Source: an uncultured Eubacteriales bacterium (GTDB taxonomy: Bacteria; Bacillota; Clostridia; Christensenellales; Borkfalkiaceae). From it: DNA of 6,603 nucleotides. Shown here one piece after another: positions 1 through 6,555 of this stretch (position 1 is its first letter; each line of letters begins with the position of its first letter). The position numbers were made by a program, and so were the translations under genes. The notes under the pieces were generated by a model. It did not search any database. It was not told the origin of the DNA and saw only the letters and a program-made list of their open reading frames with translations. The stretch spans positions 1 through 6,603 of the forward strand of contig URHP01000073.1 in NCBI GenBank assembly GCA_900547645.1, read 5' to 3'.

Positions 1-1000
<1,000 letters not shown>

Positions 1001-1032
1001 TTATGACATCTGATCCGGCAGGGTCGCCCATC

Positions 1033-1058
1033 AAAAAAGCGGGCGCAACTGCGCCCGC
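1033..1058 (-). terminator. Intrinsic terminator of the esterase gene
   Basis: On the minus strand a perfect 8-bp GC-rich stem (GCGGGCGC / GCGCCCGC) with a 4-nt loop (1039-1058) is followed directly by TTTTTT (1033-1038). It begins 4 nt after the esterase stop codon, so the esterase and gdhA are separate transcription units although they point the same way. Confidence 0.92.
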
Positions 1059-1062
1059 GGCA

Positions 1063-1908
1063 TCATCTTTCCCGGGAACGGACGACATACCCATGCGCCC
1101 GTAAAAACGACACGGCAAGCCCGAACCAACCCGCCGTCCGCGCATAGAAAGGATCGTCCGGCTCGTCGTACACTTCAATGTCCGAAGTGGACAGCCCGTG
1201 CCAGCCCTTTTCGTAAAGATGCATCTCCGCTTCTCCGCCCGCGCGCTTCAACGCGCCGTACAGCAGCAGAGCATTTTCCACAGGGACACAGTCGTCCGTC
1301 GTGGTCGCCCACAAAAAGCAGGGCGGCACTTCTCCGTGTACGCGCTTCTCCAGAGAATACGTTTCAAACGGAACTTTGTCCTTGCAGAAAATGCGGAAAG
1401 AACCCTCATGCCAGAACCGCTCGTCCGAGGTGACGACAGGATAGCAAAGGACCGCGGCATCGGGACGGATCAGGCGGCACTCGTCCCCGAACGCCGCTTT
1501 CAGCGCGGGATCGTCCCACAGAAAACTGATACAGCCGGCAAGATGCCCGCCCGCCGAAAAACCGACGGCGGCAATGCGGTCGATCCCGAATGCGGCCGCC
1601 TCGCGGCGCAAATAGAGCATCGCCATGCCCGCCTCCAGAATCTGCATCGGATAACAGTGGGGCGCAACGTCATAATGGAGTACGAAGCAGTCAAACCCCT
1701 CCGCAAAAAAACGCACCGCGATCGGCTCGTCTTCCCGCTGGGAAACACTGCAATATCCGCCGCCCGGAATGACCAGCATGGCGGGGCGCACGCGCTTTTT
1801 CTTCAGCTCCGTGAGATCGGCGTGCAGATATGCGGTCAGCGTTCCTTTTTCCGCCTCTCCGCGCTCCAATCCGAAATACCCGAACAGATCCACTTTACGA
1901 ACTTCCAT
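1063..1908 (-). CDS. Alpha/beta-hydrolase, acetyl-esterase-like
   Basis: A 281-residue single-domain serine hydrolase of the acetyl esterase/lipase (Aes or BD-FAE-like) group. Members remove acetyl or other acyl groups from small esters or plant-polysaccharide fragments; the substrate here is unknown. Visible motifs: oxyanion-hole PGGGY (48-52), nucleophile S118 in GFSAGGH (116-122), catalytic acid D205 or D206 in TTDDCVP, and H237 in GWHGLS. The order and spacing are right for an intact Ser-Asp-His triad. There is no signal peptide or membrane segment, so it is probably cytoplasmic and acts on imported substrates. An in-frame ATG lies 14 codons upstream (1950), but the strong GGGAGGAAAGG at 1909-1919 fixes the start at 1908, and the extra codons fall in a palindrome. 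The gene stands alone between its own promoter and terminator. It could be a sugar acetyl esterase or a generic carboxylesterase; the fold is certain, the substrate is not. Confidence 0.9.
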   Translation of the reverse strand: MEVRKVDLFGYFGLERGEAEKGTLTAYLHADLTELKKKRVRPAMLVIPGGGYCSVSQREDEPIAVRFFAEGFDCFVLHYDVAPHCYPMQILEAGMAMLYLRREAAAFGIDRIAAVGFSAGGHLAGCISFLWDDPALKAAFGDECRLIRPDAAVLCYPVVTSDERFWHEGSFRIFCKDKVPFETYSLEKRVHGEVPPCFLWATTTDDCVPVENALLLYGALKRAGGEAEMHLYEKGWHGLSTSDIEVYDEPDDPFYARTAGWFGLAVSFLRAHGYVVRSRER

Positions 1909-1919
1909 CCTTTCCTCCC
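1909..1919 (-). promoter_or_regulatory. Ribosome binding site deciding the esterase start
   Basis: On the minus strand GGGAGGAAAGG abuts the ATG at 1908, with the GGAGG core 5 nt from the start codon. It excludes the longer frame opening at 1950. Confidence 0.85.
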
Positions 1920-1932
1920 GTAACCGTACGTC

Positions 1933-1956
1933 CGGGATATGCGCACGCATATCCCG
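1933..1956 (-). repeat. Perfect 11-bp inverted repeat in the esterase leader
   Basis: The arms CGGGATATGCG and CGCATATCCCG (1933-1943 and 1946-1956) are perfectly complementary around a 2-nt centre. It sits about 15 nt upstream of the esterase ribosome binding site, inside the predicted transcript. It could be an RNA hairpin or a DNA operator. There is no T tract on either side, so it is not an intrinsic terminator. Confidence 0.85.
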
Positions 1957-1964
1957 CTTTCCTT

Positions 1965-1997
1965 GGCGCCCGCGGCGAAAGTCAAACCCGCAGCGCC
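1965..1997 (-). repeat. Second, imperfect GC-rich hairpin in the esterase leader
   Basis: GGCGC and GCGG (interrupted by T) on the minus strand pair with CCGC and GCGCC (interrupted by GG), giving nine pairs with a small internal loop and an apical loop of about 12 nt. Together with the repeat at 1933-1956 it makes the esterase leader strongly structured. Its function is unknown. Confidence 0.5.
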
Positions 1998-2002
1998 CCC
2001 TA

Positions 2003-2022
2003 AACTATTTCATGAAACAGTT
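2003..2022. promoter_or_regulatory. 20-bp palindrome at the esterase start site, putative operator
   Basis: On the minus strand AACTGTTTCA / TGAAATAGTT is a dyad matching at 9 of 10 positions. It begins 4 bp downstream of the -10 box (2027-2032) and covers the expected transcription start near 2020. That position suits a repressor operator. I cannot assign a regulator family from the sequence. Confidence 0.6.
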
Positions 2023-2026
2023 CTGC

Positions 2027-2055
2027 ATTATAGCATAGTTTTGATAAAAATACAA
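2027..2055 (-). promoter_or_regulatory. Esterase sigma-A promoter with extended -10
   Basis: On the minus strand TTGTAT (2050-2055), a 17-bp spacer and TATAAT (2027-2032) preceded by TGC, an extended -10. The start would be near 2020, which leaves a leader of about 112 nt before the ATG. Confidence 0.8.
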
Positions 2056-2240
2056 CAGCTTCAAACCTCTGATTGACAAATTTCATAAAAACAGAACCGA
2101 CGATTGCCCTTCGGCGTCCCTCCTCTTAAGCAAACGCATATTTTCCGGTCTGACGAAAAACATACACGGTTCAGCAGAATGGCGCGCGCCCTCACGGTTC
2201 TTCTTCCCGCCAAAATACTGCGCATTCTTGCGGGAGCCCA
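2056..2240. other. Intergenic stretch with no supported gene
   Basis: Between the esterase promoter and the rnpB terminator region I see no convincing gene. The minus-strand frame covering part of it (2083-2241 from an internal ATG) has no ribosome binding site and no recognisable motif. TTGACA on the plus strand at 2073-2078 has no -10 at a usable distance. There is a short self-complementary GGCGCGCGCC at 2181-2190. Confidence 0.5.
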
Positions 2241-2258
2241 TAATATAACATAATATAA
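2239..2258. repeat. Tandem 10-bp repeat, two copies
   Basis: CATAATATAA occurs twice without a gap at 2239-2248 and 2249-2258 on the plus strand. It forms the AT-rich tail of the presumed rnpB terminator. It contains TATAAT-like strings on the plus strand but no matching -35. Confidence 0.6.
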
Positions 2259-2282
2259 TAAATGCCCGCGCAGGCGGACATT
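2241..2282 (-). terminator. Probable rnpB terminator
   Basis: On the minus strand AATGTCCGC / GCGGGCATT form a 9-bp stem with one G-U wobble and a 4-nt loop (2261-2282). It is followed by a T- and A-rich tail (2241-2260) rather than a clean T run. It lies 14 nt past the mature 3' end of rnpB. On the plus strand the wobble becomes a C-A mismatch, so the minus orientation is favoured. Confidence 0.45.
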
Positions 2283-2296
2283 CTTTTTCCAAAAAA

Positions 2297-2641
2297 CTTC
2301 GAGACGGACCTGTAAGCCGGGTTCTGTCGAGCGCGGTCATTTATCTACGCCTACCGTCGCCGGTAGGCTCAAGCGGTGTTCACGGCTGCATTCGGGCGGG
2401 CAACCCATATGAATGCAGCCCAACCTTGCATCGGACGGGGTTTACATGGCACGGGGCGTTACCGTCCCGTCGGTGAGCTCTTACCTCGCCTTTCCACCCT
2501 TGCCGCCAAGGCGGCGGTCTATTTCTGTTGCACTTTCCTTGAAGTCGCCTTCACCTGACGTTATCAGGCGTCCTGCCCTGCGATGCCCGGACTTTCCTCG
2601 TCGTATTCAGGATACGCCGCGGCCGCGCAGTCCGCTCGAAG
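2297..2641 (-). ncRNA. rnpB: RNase P RNA, bacterial type A
   Basis: The catalytic RNA of ribonuclease P, which cleaves 5' leaders from precursor tRNAs together with the RnpA protein. About 345 nt, read on the minus strand. Conserved landmarks in order: GAGGAAAGTCCGGGC near the 5' end, the AGTGCAACAGAAATAGACCGCC block, GGTAAGAGCTCACC, GTAAACCCC, AGATAAATGACCG, and ACAGAACCCGGCTTACAGG at the 3' end. The ends are set by helix P1, where CTTCGAG-CGGAC at 2641 downward pairs with GTCCG-T-CTCGAAG ending at 2297. A perfect 10-bp hairpin (2384-2393 with 2411-2420) sits where type A RNAs carry P16/P17. A T6 run follows at 2291-2296. Short frames over this region on both strands are spurious. Confidence 0.97.
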
Positions 2642-2648
2642 CAAATGT

Positions 2649-2677
2649 ATTATACCACAATCTGCAAAAAAATGCTT
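2649..2677 (-). promoter_or_regulatory. rnpB promoter
   Basis: On the minus strand TATAAT (2649-2654) is preceded by TGG, an extended -10. The start falls near 2641-2642, exactly where helix P1 puts the RNA 5' end. No good -35 is seen at 17 bp (about 2672-2677), which the extended -10 may offset. Confidence 0.75.
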
Positions 2678-2703
2678 GTATTTTGCGCGGAATATGATAA
2701 AAT
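2676..2703 (+). promoter_or_regulatory. pyk promoter, divergent from rnpB
   Basis: On the plus strand TTGTAT (2676-2681), a 16-bp spacer and TAAAAT (2698-2703). The start would be near 2710, with a leader of about 25 nt. Its -35 abuts or overlaps the -35 region of the rnpB promoter. Confidence 0.65.
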
Positions 2704-2734
2704 AGAGACAGAAATATTTTTCAAAGGAGCTTCT

Positions 2735-4147
2735 ATGAGAAAGACCAAGATCGTCTGCACCCTCGGCCCCGCATCGGAAACGGAAGAAGTGATCGCCGCC
2801 ATGGCAGACGCCGGCATGAACGTCGCCCGCATCAATTTTTCGCACGGCACGCATGAGGAACACGCCGCCAAGATCGCCATGATCAAAAAGATCCGCGAGG
2901 AGAAGAATATTCCCCTGCCCATTCTGTTGGACACCAAGGGACCGGAATTTCGCATCAAGACGTTCAAAGACGGCAAGGTCACATTAAAAGAAGGCGATGC
3001 ATTCACGTTCACAACGGACGAGATCGAAGGCGACAAGACGCGCGTATCCGTCTCATACAAGGGCATCTGCGAGGACATGAAACCGGGCGACAGGATCCTG
3101 CTCAACAACGGGCTGATGGTCTTTGAAGTCAAACGCGTCAAAGCGCCTGACGTGGAATGCTCCGTTGTGATCGGCGGGGAGCTCTCCAACCGCAAGTCCA
3201 TGTTCTTCCCCGAAAAGGAACTCAAGCTCACCTATCTCTCCGAACAGGACAAGCGCGATCTGCTGTTCGGAATTCAGCAGGGCGTGGATTTTGTGGCATG
3301 CTCCTTTGTCTCCAAAGCGCAGGACATTCTGGACGTGCGCAACTTTCTGCACGAAAACGGTTCGGACGACATCGACCTCATCGCAAAGATCGAAAACCGC
3401 GCGGGTGTGAACAACCTGCAGTCCATCCTCGACGTTTCGGACGGCATTATGATCGGCCGCGGCGACATGGGCGTGGAGATCCCCTACGAGGAGCTGCCCG
3501 ACATTCAGAAGACCATCATCAACGCCTGCCGCCGCGCGGGCAAGCGGTGCATCACGGCGACGGAGATGCTGGAATCCATGATCAAACAGCCCCGTCCCAC
3601 CCGTGCGGAGATCTCCGACGTGGCAAACGCCGTCTATGACGGTTCGAGCGCGGTCATGCTTTCGGGCGAGACGGCTGCGGGGCTCTACCCCGTGCAGGCG
3701 GTCGCCGCGATGGCGCGCATCGCCATGCAGGCGGAGAGCAAGGAACAGTTCATCCAGAAGGTCAACGAAAAAGATTACCTCATCCGCGGCATTGCCGACG
3801 CGCTCTCGCATTCCGCCTGCACGCTGGCAAAGGACGTGAAGGCAAAGGCGATCGTCGTATGCACCCGCACGGGCGGCACGGCGAAGATGGTCTCCCGCTT
3901 CCGCCCGATGATCGACATTATCGGCATGACGACGGACGTGCGCAGTTACCGCAAACTTGCCCTGAGCTGGGGCGTGCTGCCCGTCATGAGCGAAGAATAC
4001 AACTCCGTGGACGTGCTGTTCCACTTTGCCAAGTGCGCCGCGCGCGATTCCGGACTCGTCAAGAAGGGCGACACCATCGTCATCACGGGCGGAACACCGA
4101 ACGGCAAGAGCGGAAATTCCAACCTCATCAACATCGAGGTGATCTGA
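2735..4147 (+). CDS. pyk: Pyruvate kinase
   Basis: Transfers phosphate from phosphoenolpyruvate to ADP, the last step of glycolysis; a cytoplasmic tetramer in most bacteria. It has 470 residues, the normal length without the extra C-terminal PEP-utiliser domain of Bacillus enzymes. The A domain opens with KTKIVCTLGPAS (3-14), R32 in ARINFSHG, and DTKGPEFR (66-73). The B-domain lid spans roughly 75-160. The active-site core follows with K218 and E220 in IAKIEN, D244 in GRGDMGVEIP, then ITATEMLESM and SGETAAG. The C domain ends with TGGTPNGKSGNSN. The frame is open back to 2645, but AAAGGAG at 2723-2729 and the family start place the ATG at 2735. In the lid the commonly seen DDG is NNG (124-126), and the usual GVNLPG stretch is KSMFFPEKELKL, which looks like a subfamily form. 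It is transcribed alone, divergent from rnpB, with its own terminator. Confidence 0.97.
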   Translation: MRKTKIVCTLGPASETEEVIAAMADAGMNVARINFSHGTHEEHAAKIAMIKKIREEKNIPLPILLDTKGPEFRIKTFKDGKVTLKEGDAFTFTTDEIEGDKTRVSVSYKGICEDMKPGDRILLNNGLMVFEVKRVKAPDVECSVVIGGELSNRKSMFFPEKELKLTYLSEQDKRDLLFGIQQGVDFVACSFVSKAQDILDVRNFLHENGSDDIDLIAKIENRAGVNNLQSILDVSDGIMIGRGDMGVEIPYEELPDIQKTIINACRRAGKRCITATEMLESMIKQPRPTRAEISDVANAVYDGSSAVMLSGETAAGLYPVQAVAAMARIAMQAESKEQFIQKVNEKDYLIRGIADALSHSACTLAKDVKAKAIVVCTRTGGTAKMVSRFRPMIDIIGMTTDVRSYRKLALSWGVLPVMSEEYNSVDVLFHFAKCAARDSGLVKKGDTIVITGGTPNGKSGNSNLINIEVI

Positions 4148-4153
4148 CCTGTT

Positions 4154-4178
4154 CCCCGCTTTTTGGCGGGGATCTTTT
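4154..4178 (+). terminator. pyk intrinsic terminator
   Basis: CCCCGC / GCGGGG, a perfect 6-bp stem with a 6-nt loop (4154-4171), is followed by ATCTTTT. It starts 6 nt after the pyk stop. The T tract is short, so termination may be partial. Confidence 0.7.
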
Positions 4179-4182
4179 CAAA

Positions 4183-4211
4183 AGACCTTGCTTTTTTTCT
4201 GAAAAAGGTCT
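4183..4211. repeat. Inverted repeat spanning the ferritin promoter
   Basis: AGACCTT (4183-4189) and AAGGTCT (4205-4211) are perfect 7-bp arms, 22 bp centre to centre, about two helical turns. They overlap the -35 and the first base of the -10 of the ferritin promoter, so they could be half-sites of a regulator. They do not resemble the Fur or PerR consensus I know. The RNA of the upstream transcript could also fold here. Confidence 0.5.
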
Positions 4212-4216
4212 ATAAT
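4188..4216 (+). promoter_or_regulatory. Ferritin promoter
   Basis: TTGCTT (4188-4193), a 17-bp spacer and a perfect TATAAT (4211-4216). The start near 4223 gives a very short leader of about 19 nt containing the AAAAAAGGAGG ribosome binding site. Confidence 0.75.
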
Positions 4217-4241
4217 ACGGGTGAAAAAAGGAGGCTATCCA

Positions 4242-4760
4242 ATGCTGAACGAACAGGTAAAGAAGCTGCTCAACGAGCAGGTGACCAGGGAATTTTATTC
4301 CGCCTACCTCTACCTCGACTTTGCGGACTACTATGCCGCGGCCGGGCTGGACGGATTTGCGCACTGGTATGAAGTGCAGGCGCAGGAGGAACGCGATCAT
4401 GCCATGATGATGCGCCGCTATCTGCTGGACAACGGCGAAGCGGTCGCGCTCGGGCAGGTCGCCGCGCCCGACAGGACCTACAAGGACAACACCGCGCCCC
4501 TGAAAGCGGGGCTGGAGCACGAACGCCTTGTGACGGGATGGATCAACGACATCTACGCCGCCGCGTTCGCCGTGAAGGACTTCAAGACGATGCAGTTCCT
4601 CGACTGGTTCGTAAAGGAACAGGGCGAGGAGGAAAAGAACGCCGAGGACCTCATCAAAAAGATGGAGCTGTTCGGGCAGGACGCCAAGAGCCTGTATCTT
4701 CTGGATAAGGACCTTGCGGCGCGCGTCTATGCCCCTTCCGCAAACGCTCCTGCCATGTAA
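4242..4760 (+). CDS. ftnA: Ferritin (iron storage, non-haem)
   Basis: A 172-residue bacterial ferritin that oxidises Fe(II) at a di-iron centre and stores ferric mineral inside a 24-subunit cytoplasmic shell, limiting free iron and peroxide chemistry. All ferroxidase residues fall at Escherichia coli FtnA numbers as I recall them: E17 (REFYSAYLYL), E50 and H53 (QEERDHA), E94 (LEHERL), and E126, Q127 and E130 (KEQGEEE). Four long helices with a crossover loop around 70-85 fit the fold. No haem-ligand methionine was looked for beyond this; the sequence is FtnA-like rather than bacterioferritin. A GTG at 4221 opens the frame 7 codons earlier, but it precedes GGAGG (4229-4233), which is spaced 7 nt from the ATG at 4242, so the ATG is the start. 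Its own promoter and strong terminator make it a single-gene unit between pyk and marR. Confidence 0.96.
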   Translation: MLNEQVKKLLNEQVTREFYSAYLYLDFADYYAAAGLDGFAHWYEVQAQEERDHAMMMRRYLLDNGEAVALGQVAAPDRTYKDNTAPLKAGLEHERLVTGWINDIYAAAFAVKDFKTMQFLDWFVKEQGEEEKNAEDLIKKMELFGQDAKSLYLLDKDLAARVYAPSANAPAM

Positions 4761-4769
4761 AATGTTTTT

Positions 4770-4804
4770 CCCCTCTCTGCCGCTTGACAGGGAGGGATTT
4801 TTTT
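4770..4804 (+). terminator. Ferritin intrinsic terminator
   Basis: CCCTCTCTG (4771-4779) pairs with CAGGGAGGG (4788-4796), 9 bp with one G-U wobble and an 8-nt loop, followed by A and T7 (4798-4804). It begins about 10 nt after the ferritin stop. Confidence 0.92.
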
Positions 4805-4812
4805 GTTATCAT
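4784..4812 (+). promoter_or_regulatory. marR-ABC operon promoter inside the ferritin terminator
   Basis: A perfect TTGACA (4784-4789), a 17-bp spacer and TATCAT (4807-4812, one base from consensus). The -35 lies in the loop and 3' arm of the ferritin terminator. Transcription would begin near 4819, inside the first palindrome of the presumed operator. Confidence 0.8.
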
Positions 4813-4844
4813 ATCGTTGCGGGCGCAATCGTTGCGACCGCAAT
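4813..4844. promoter_or_regulatory. Two tandem palindromes, probable MarR operator
   Basis: TTGCG-N2-CGCAA occurs twice, at 4817-4828 (N2 = GG) and 4832-4843 (N2 = AC). Each is embedded in a 17-bp unit that starts ATCGTTGCG and ends CGCAAT, repeated with a 15-bp period. A lone CGCAA half-site follows at 4851-4855. They lie just downstream of the -10 and in front of the marR start. TTGC/GCAA dyads are typical of MarR-family binding sites, so autorepression is likely; the assignment to this regulator is inferred from position. Confidence 0.75.
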
Positions 4845-4868
4845 CAAAAACGCAAGGGGCGGCTGTCT

Positions 4869-5306
4869 ATGAAATATCCCTTTATGAAGGCGCTGGGCGA
4901 AGTGTGGCGGTGTTCCAACCTCTACCGCACGGAACAATACGAATCGCTGGGCATCGGAAGCTATCAGGATTCCTATATCCTGAATATCTGTTCGCATCCG
5001 GGCATTTCGCAGGATGCGCTGACGCAGCTCATCTATGTACATAAGAGCAATGTGGCGCGCCAGCTCGCCTCGCTCGAGGAAAAAGGCTTTATCACCCGCT
5101 CGCCCGATCCGCAGGACCGGCGCTCGCTGCTCGTGTATCCGACGCAGAAGGCGACCGACGCCATTCCCGCCATCCGCGAAGTGCACCGCGCGTGGAACGA
5201 ACGCGTGCTGCGCGGGTTTTCCGAGAGCGAGCGCGAAGAAGTTTCAAAACTCATCCTGCGTCTTGCAGAAAATGCGAAATGCGCCCTTGACAAGGCGGAG
5301 GAGTGA
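4869..5306 (+). CDS. MarR-family transcriptional regulator
   Basis: A 145-residue winged-helix dimeric regulator, a cytoplasmic DNA-binding protein that usually represses its own operon until a small ligand or oxidant releases it. The DNA-binding core is at about 54-100: GISQDALTQLIYVHKSNVAR gives helices leading into the recognition helix, then LEEKGFITRS and the wing DPQDRRSLLVYPT, which is diagnostic of MarR. Flanking N- and C-terminal helices (to residue 145) would form the dimer interface. The frame is open from a TTG at 4803, but that lies in the terminator T run. The ATG at 4869 follows AAGGGG (4854-4859) and the palindromic leader, so I take it as the start. It is followed after 3 nt by the ABC transporter gene, so it most likely controls that exporter in answer to a transported or toxic compound. 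The ligand is unknown. Confidence 0.93.
   Translation: MKYPFMKALGEVWRCSNLYRTEQYESLGIGSYQDSYILNICSHPGISQDALTQLIYVHKSNVARQLASLEEKGFITRSPDPQDRRSLLVYPTQKATDAIPAIREVHRAWNERVLRGFSESEREEVSKLILRLAENAKCALDKAEE
5297..5303 (+). promoter_or_regulatory. Ribosome binding site supporting a TTG start
   Basis: GGAGGAG inside the last codons of marR lies 6 nt before the TTG at 5310-5312. It supports translational coupling and a TTG initiation codon for the ABC transporter. Confidence 0.8.
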
Positions 5307-5309
5307 ACC

Positions 5310-6555
5310 TTGAAGACGCTGCTTTCCTATCTCTCCCCCTATAAACTGCGCATGGCGCTCGGGCTGCTCATCAAGGCGGCGGGAACGCTGGCGGAGCTGT
5401 TCCTCCCCCTCATCATGGCGCACATGATCGACGACGTCGCTCCGACGGAAGACATCCTTGCGCTGTCGCTGTGGGGCGCGGGCATGCTCGCCTGCGCCGC
5501 CGCGGGACTTGCGGGAAACGTCATCGCCAACCGCATGGCGTCCAAGGTGGCGCGCGATACGACCGAACGCATCCGTGCCGACCTCTTTTCCAAGACGCTC
5601 AACCTCTCCGCGCGGCAGACGGACGAAGCGACCGTTCCCTCCCTCGTCTCCCGCCTGTCCTCGGACACCTATAACGTCCACAATATGATCGGCATGATGC
5701 AGCGTCTGGGCGTACGCGCCCCCATCCTGCTGGTCGGCGGCGTGGCGCTCACCTTTATGGTCGATCCCATGCTCGCGCTCATCCTGCTTGCCGCCGTGCC
5801 CGCGCTCGCCGTCATCGTGATCGTGGTATCCAAGCGGGGCATCCGCCTCTACGACAACCTGCAGCGGTCGGTGGACGGCATGGTGCGGAAGGTGCGCGAC
5901 GACTATACGGGTATCCGCGTCATCAAGGCGCTCTCCCGCACAGATTATGAGAGCGATTCCTTCCGGGCGATCAACGGCGAAGTGGTGCGCAACGAGACGA
6001 AAGCGGGCGTCACGATGGGCGTGACCAATCCGCTGATGAACGCCATTCTCAACCTCGGCATGGCGGCGGTGATCTTTGCGGGAGCGTACCGCGTTGCCGC
6101 CGGACACGCGATGGCGGGCGACATCATTGCGTTCACCTCCTACTTTACCCTCATTCTCAACGCGGTCATTTCGGTGAGCCGCATCTTCGTCATGTACTCC
6201 AAGGGCGGCGCTTCGGCAAGGCGCATCGCCGCCATTCTCGCGCTGCCCGAGGAACTGCTGCCCGAAGCGGAACGGGCGCCGCGGGACGACAGCGTCATCC
6301 GCTTTGAAAACGTCACCTTTTCATACGGGGAAGTTCCCGCCCTGCGCGGAGTGGATTTCTCCCTCGCCAAAGGGCAGTCGCTGGGCATCATCGGCGCGAC
6401 AGGCAGCGGAAAGAGCACCGTCGTAGCCCTTCTGCTGCGCTTTTACGACGCATGCGAAGGGCGCGTTCTGGTGGACGGCAAGGACGTGCGCGCCTATGAA
6501 CGGGCGGAACTGCGCGAAAAATTCGGCGTCGTGTTCCAGAACGACTTCCTTATGG
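5310..6555 (+). CDS. ABC exporter half-transporter (TMD-NBD), 3' truncated by contig end
   Basis: An inner-membrane type I ABC exporter subunit, of the MsbA/LmrA/BmrC kind, with a transmembrane domain fused to an ATPase domain. It would pump out drugs, lipids or peptides, usually as a dimer. Only 415 genomic residues of an expected 570-600 are present. Six likely membrane helices lie near 13-36, 49-73, 134-151, 154-173, 238-262 and 272-292, and the coupling segment around 198-208 reads DYTGIRVIKAL. The nucleotide-binding domain starts near 329: A-loop Y339, Walker A GATGSGKST (362-370) and the Q-loop glutamine at 410 in VVFQND. The signature motif, Walker B and H-loop are lost. The start is the TTG at 5310, with GGAGGAG upstream and 3 nt after marR. 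From codon 416 the frame reads adapter and is not protein. MarR-exporter operons often carry a second half-transporter, presumably beyond the break; the substrate is unknown. Confidence 0.94.

Noticed and set aside
1198..1923. 241-residue open frame on the plus strand opposite the esterase
   Set aside because: Antisense shadow; the opposite strand has an intact catalytic triad, a ribosome binding site and a promoter.
2073..2101. Plus-strand promoter starting with TTGACA
   Set aside because: At 16-18 bp downstream there is only GC-rich sequence with no -10 box, and no plus-strand gene follows.
2083..2340. 85-residue minus-strand frame next to and inside rnpB
   Set aside because: Its first third is the 3' end of RNase P RNA, and no ribosome binding site precedes the internal ATG.
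2645..2734. 30-residue N-terminal extension of pyruvate kinase
   Set aside because: It would begin upstream of the promoter -10, and the AAAGGAG site and family alignment set the start at 2735.
3053..4024. 323-residue open frame on the minus strand opposite pyk
   Set aside because: A shadow of the pyruvate kinase frame; low-complexity His/Ala/Arg composition and no family motifs.
5244..6107. 287-residue open frame on the minus strand opposite marR and the ABC gene
   Set aside because: Crosses two real genes, is rich in His/Arg/Asp, and has no initiation signals.
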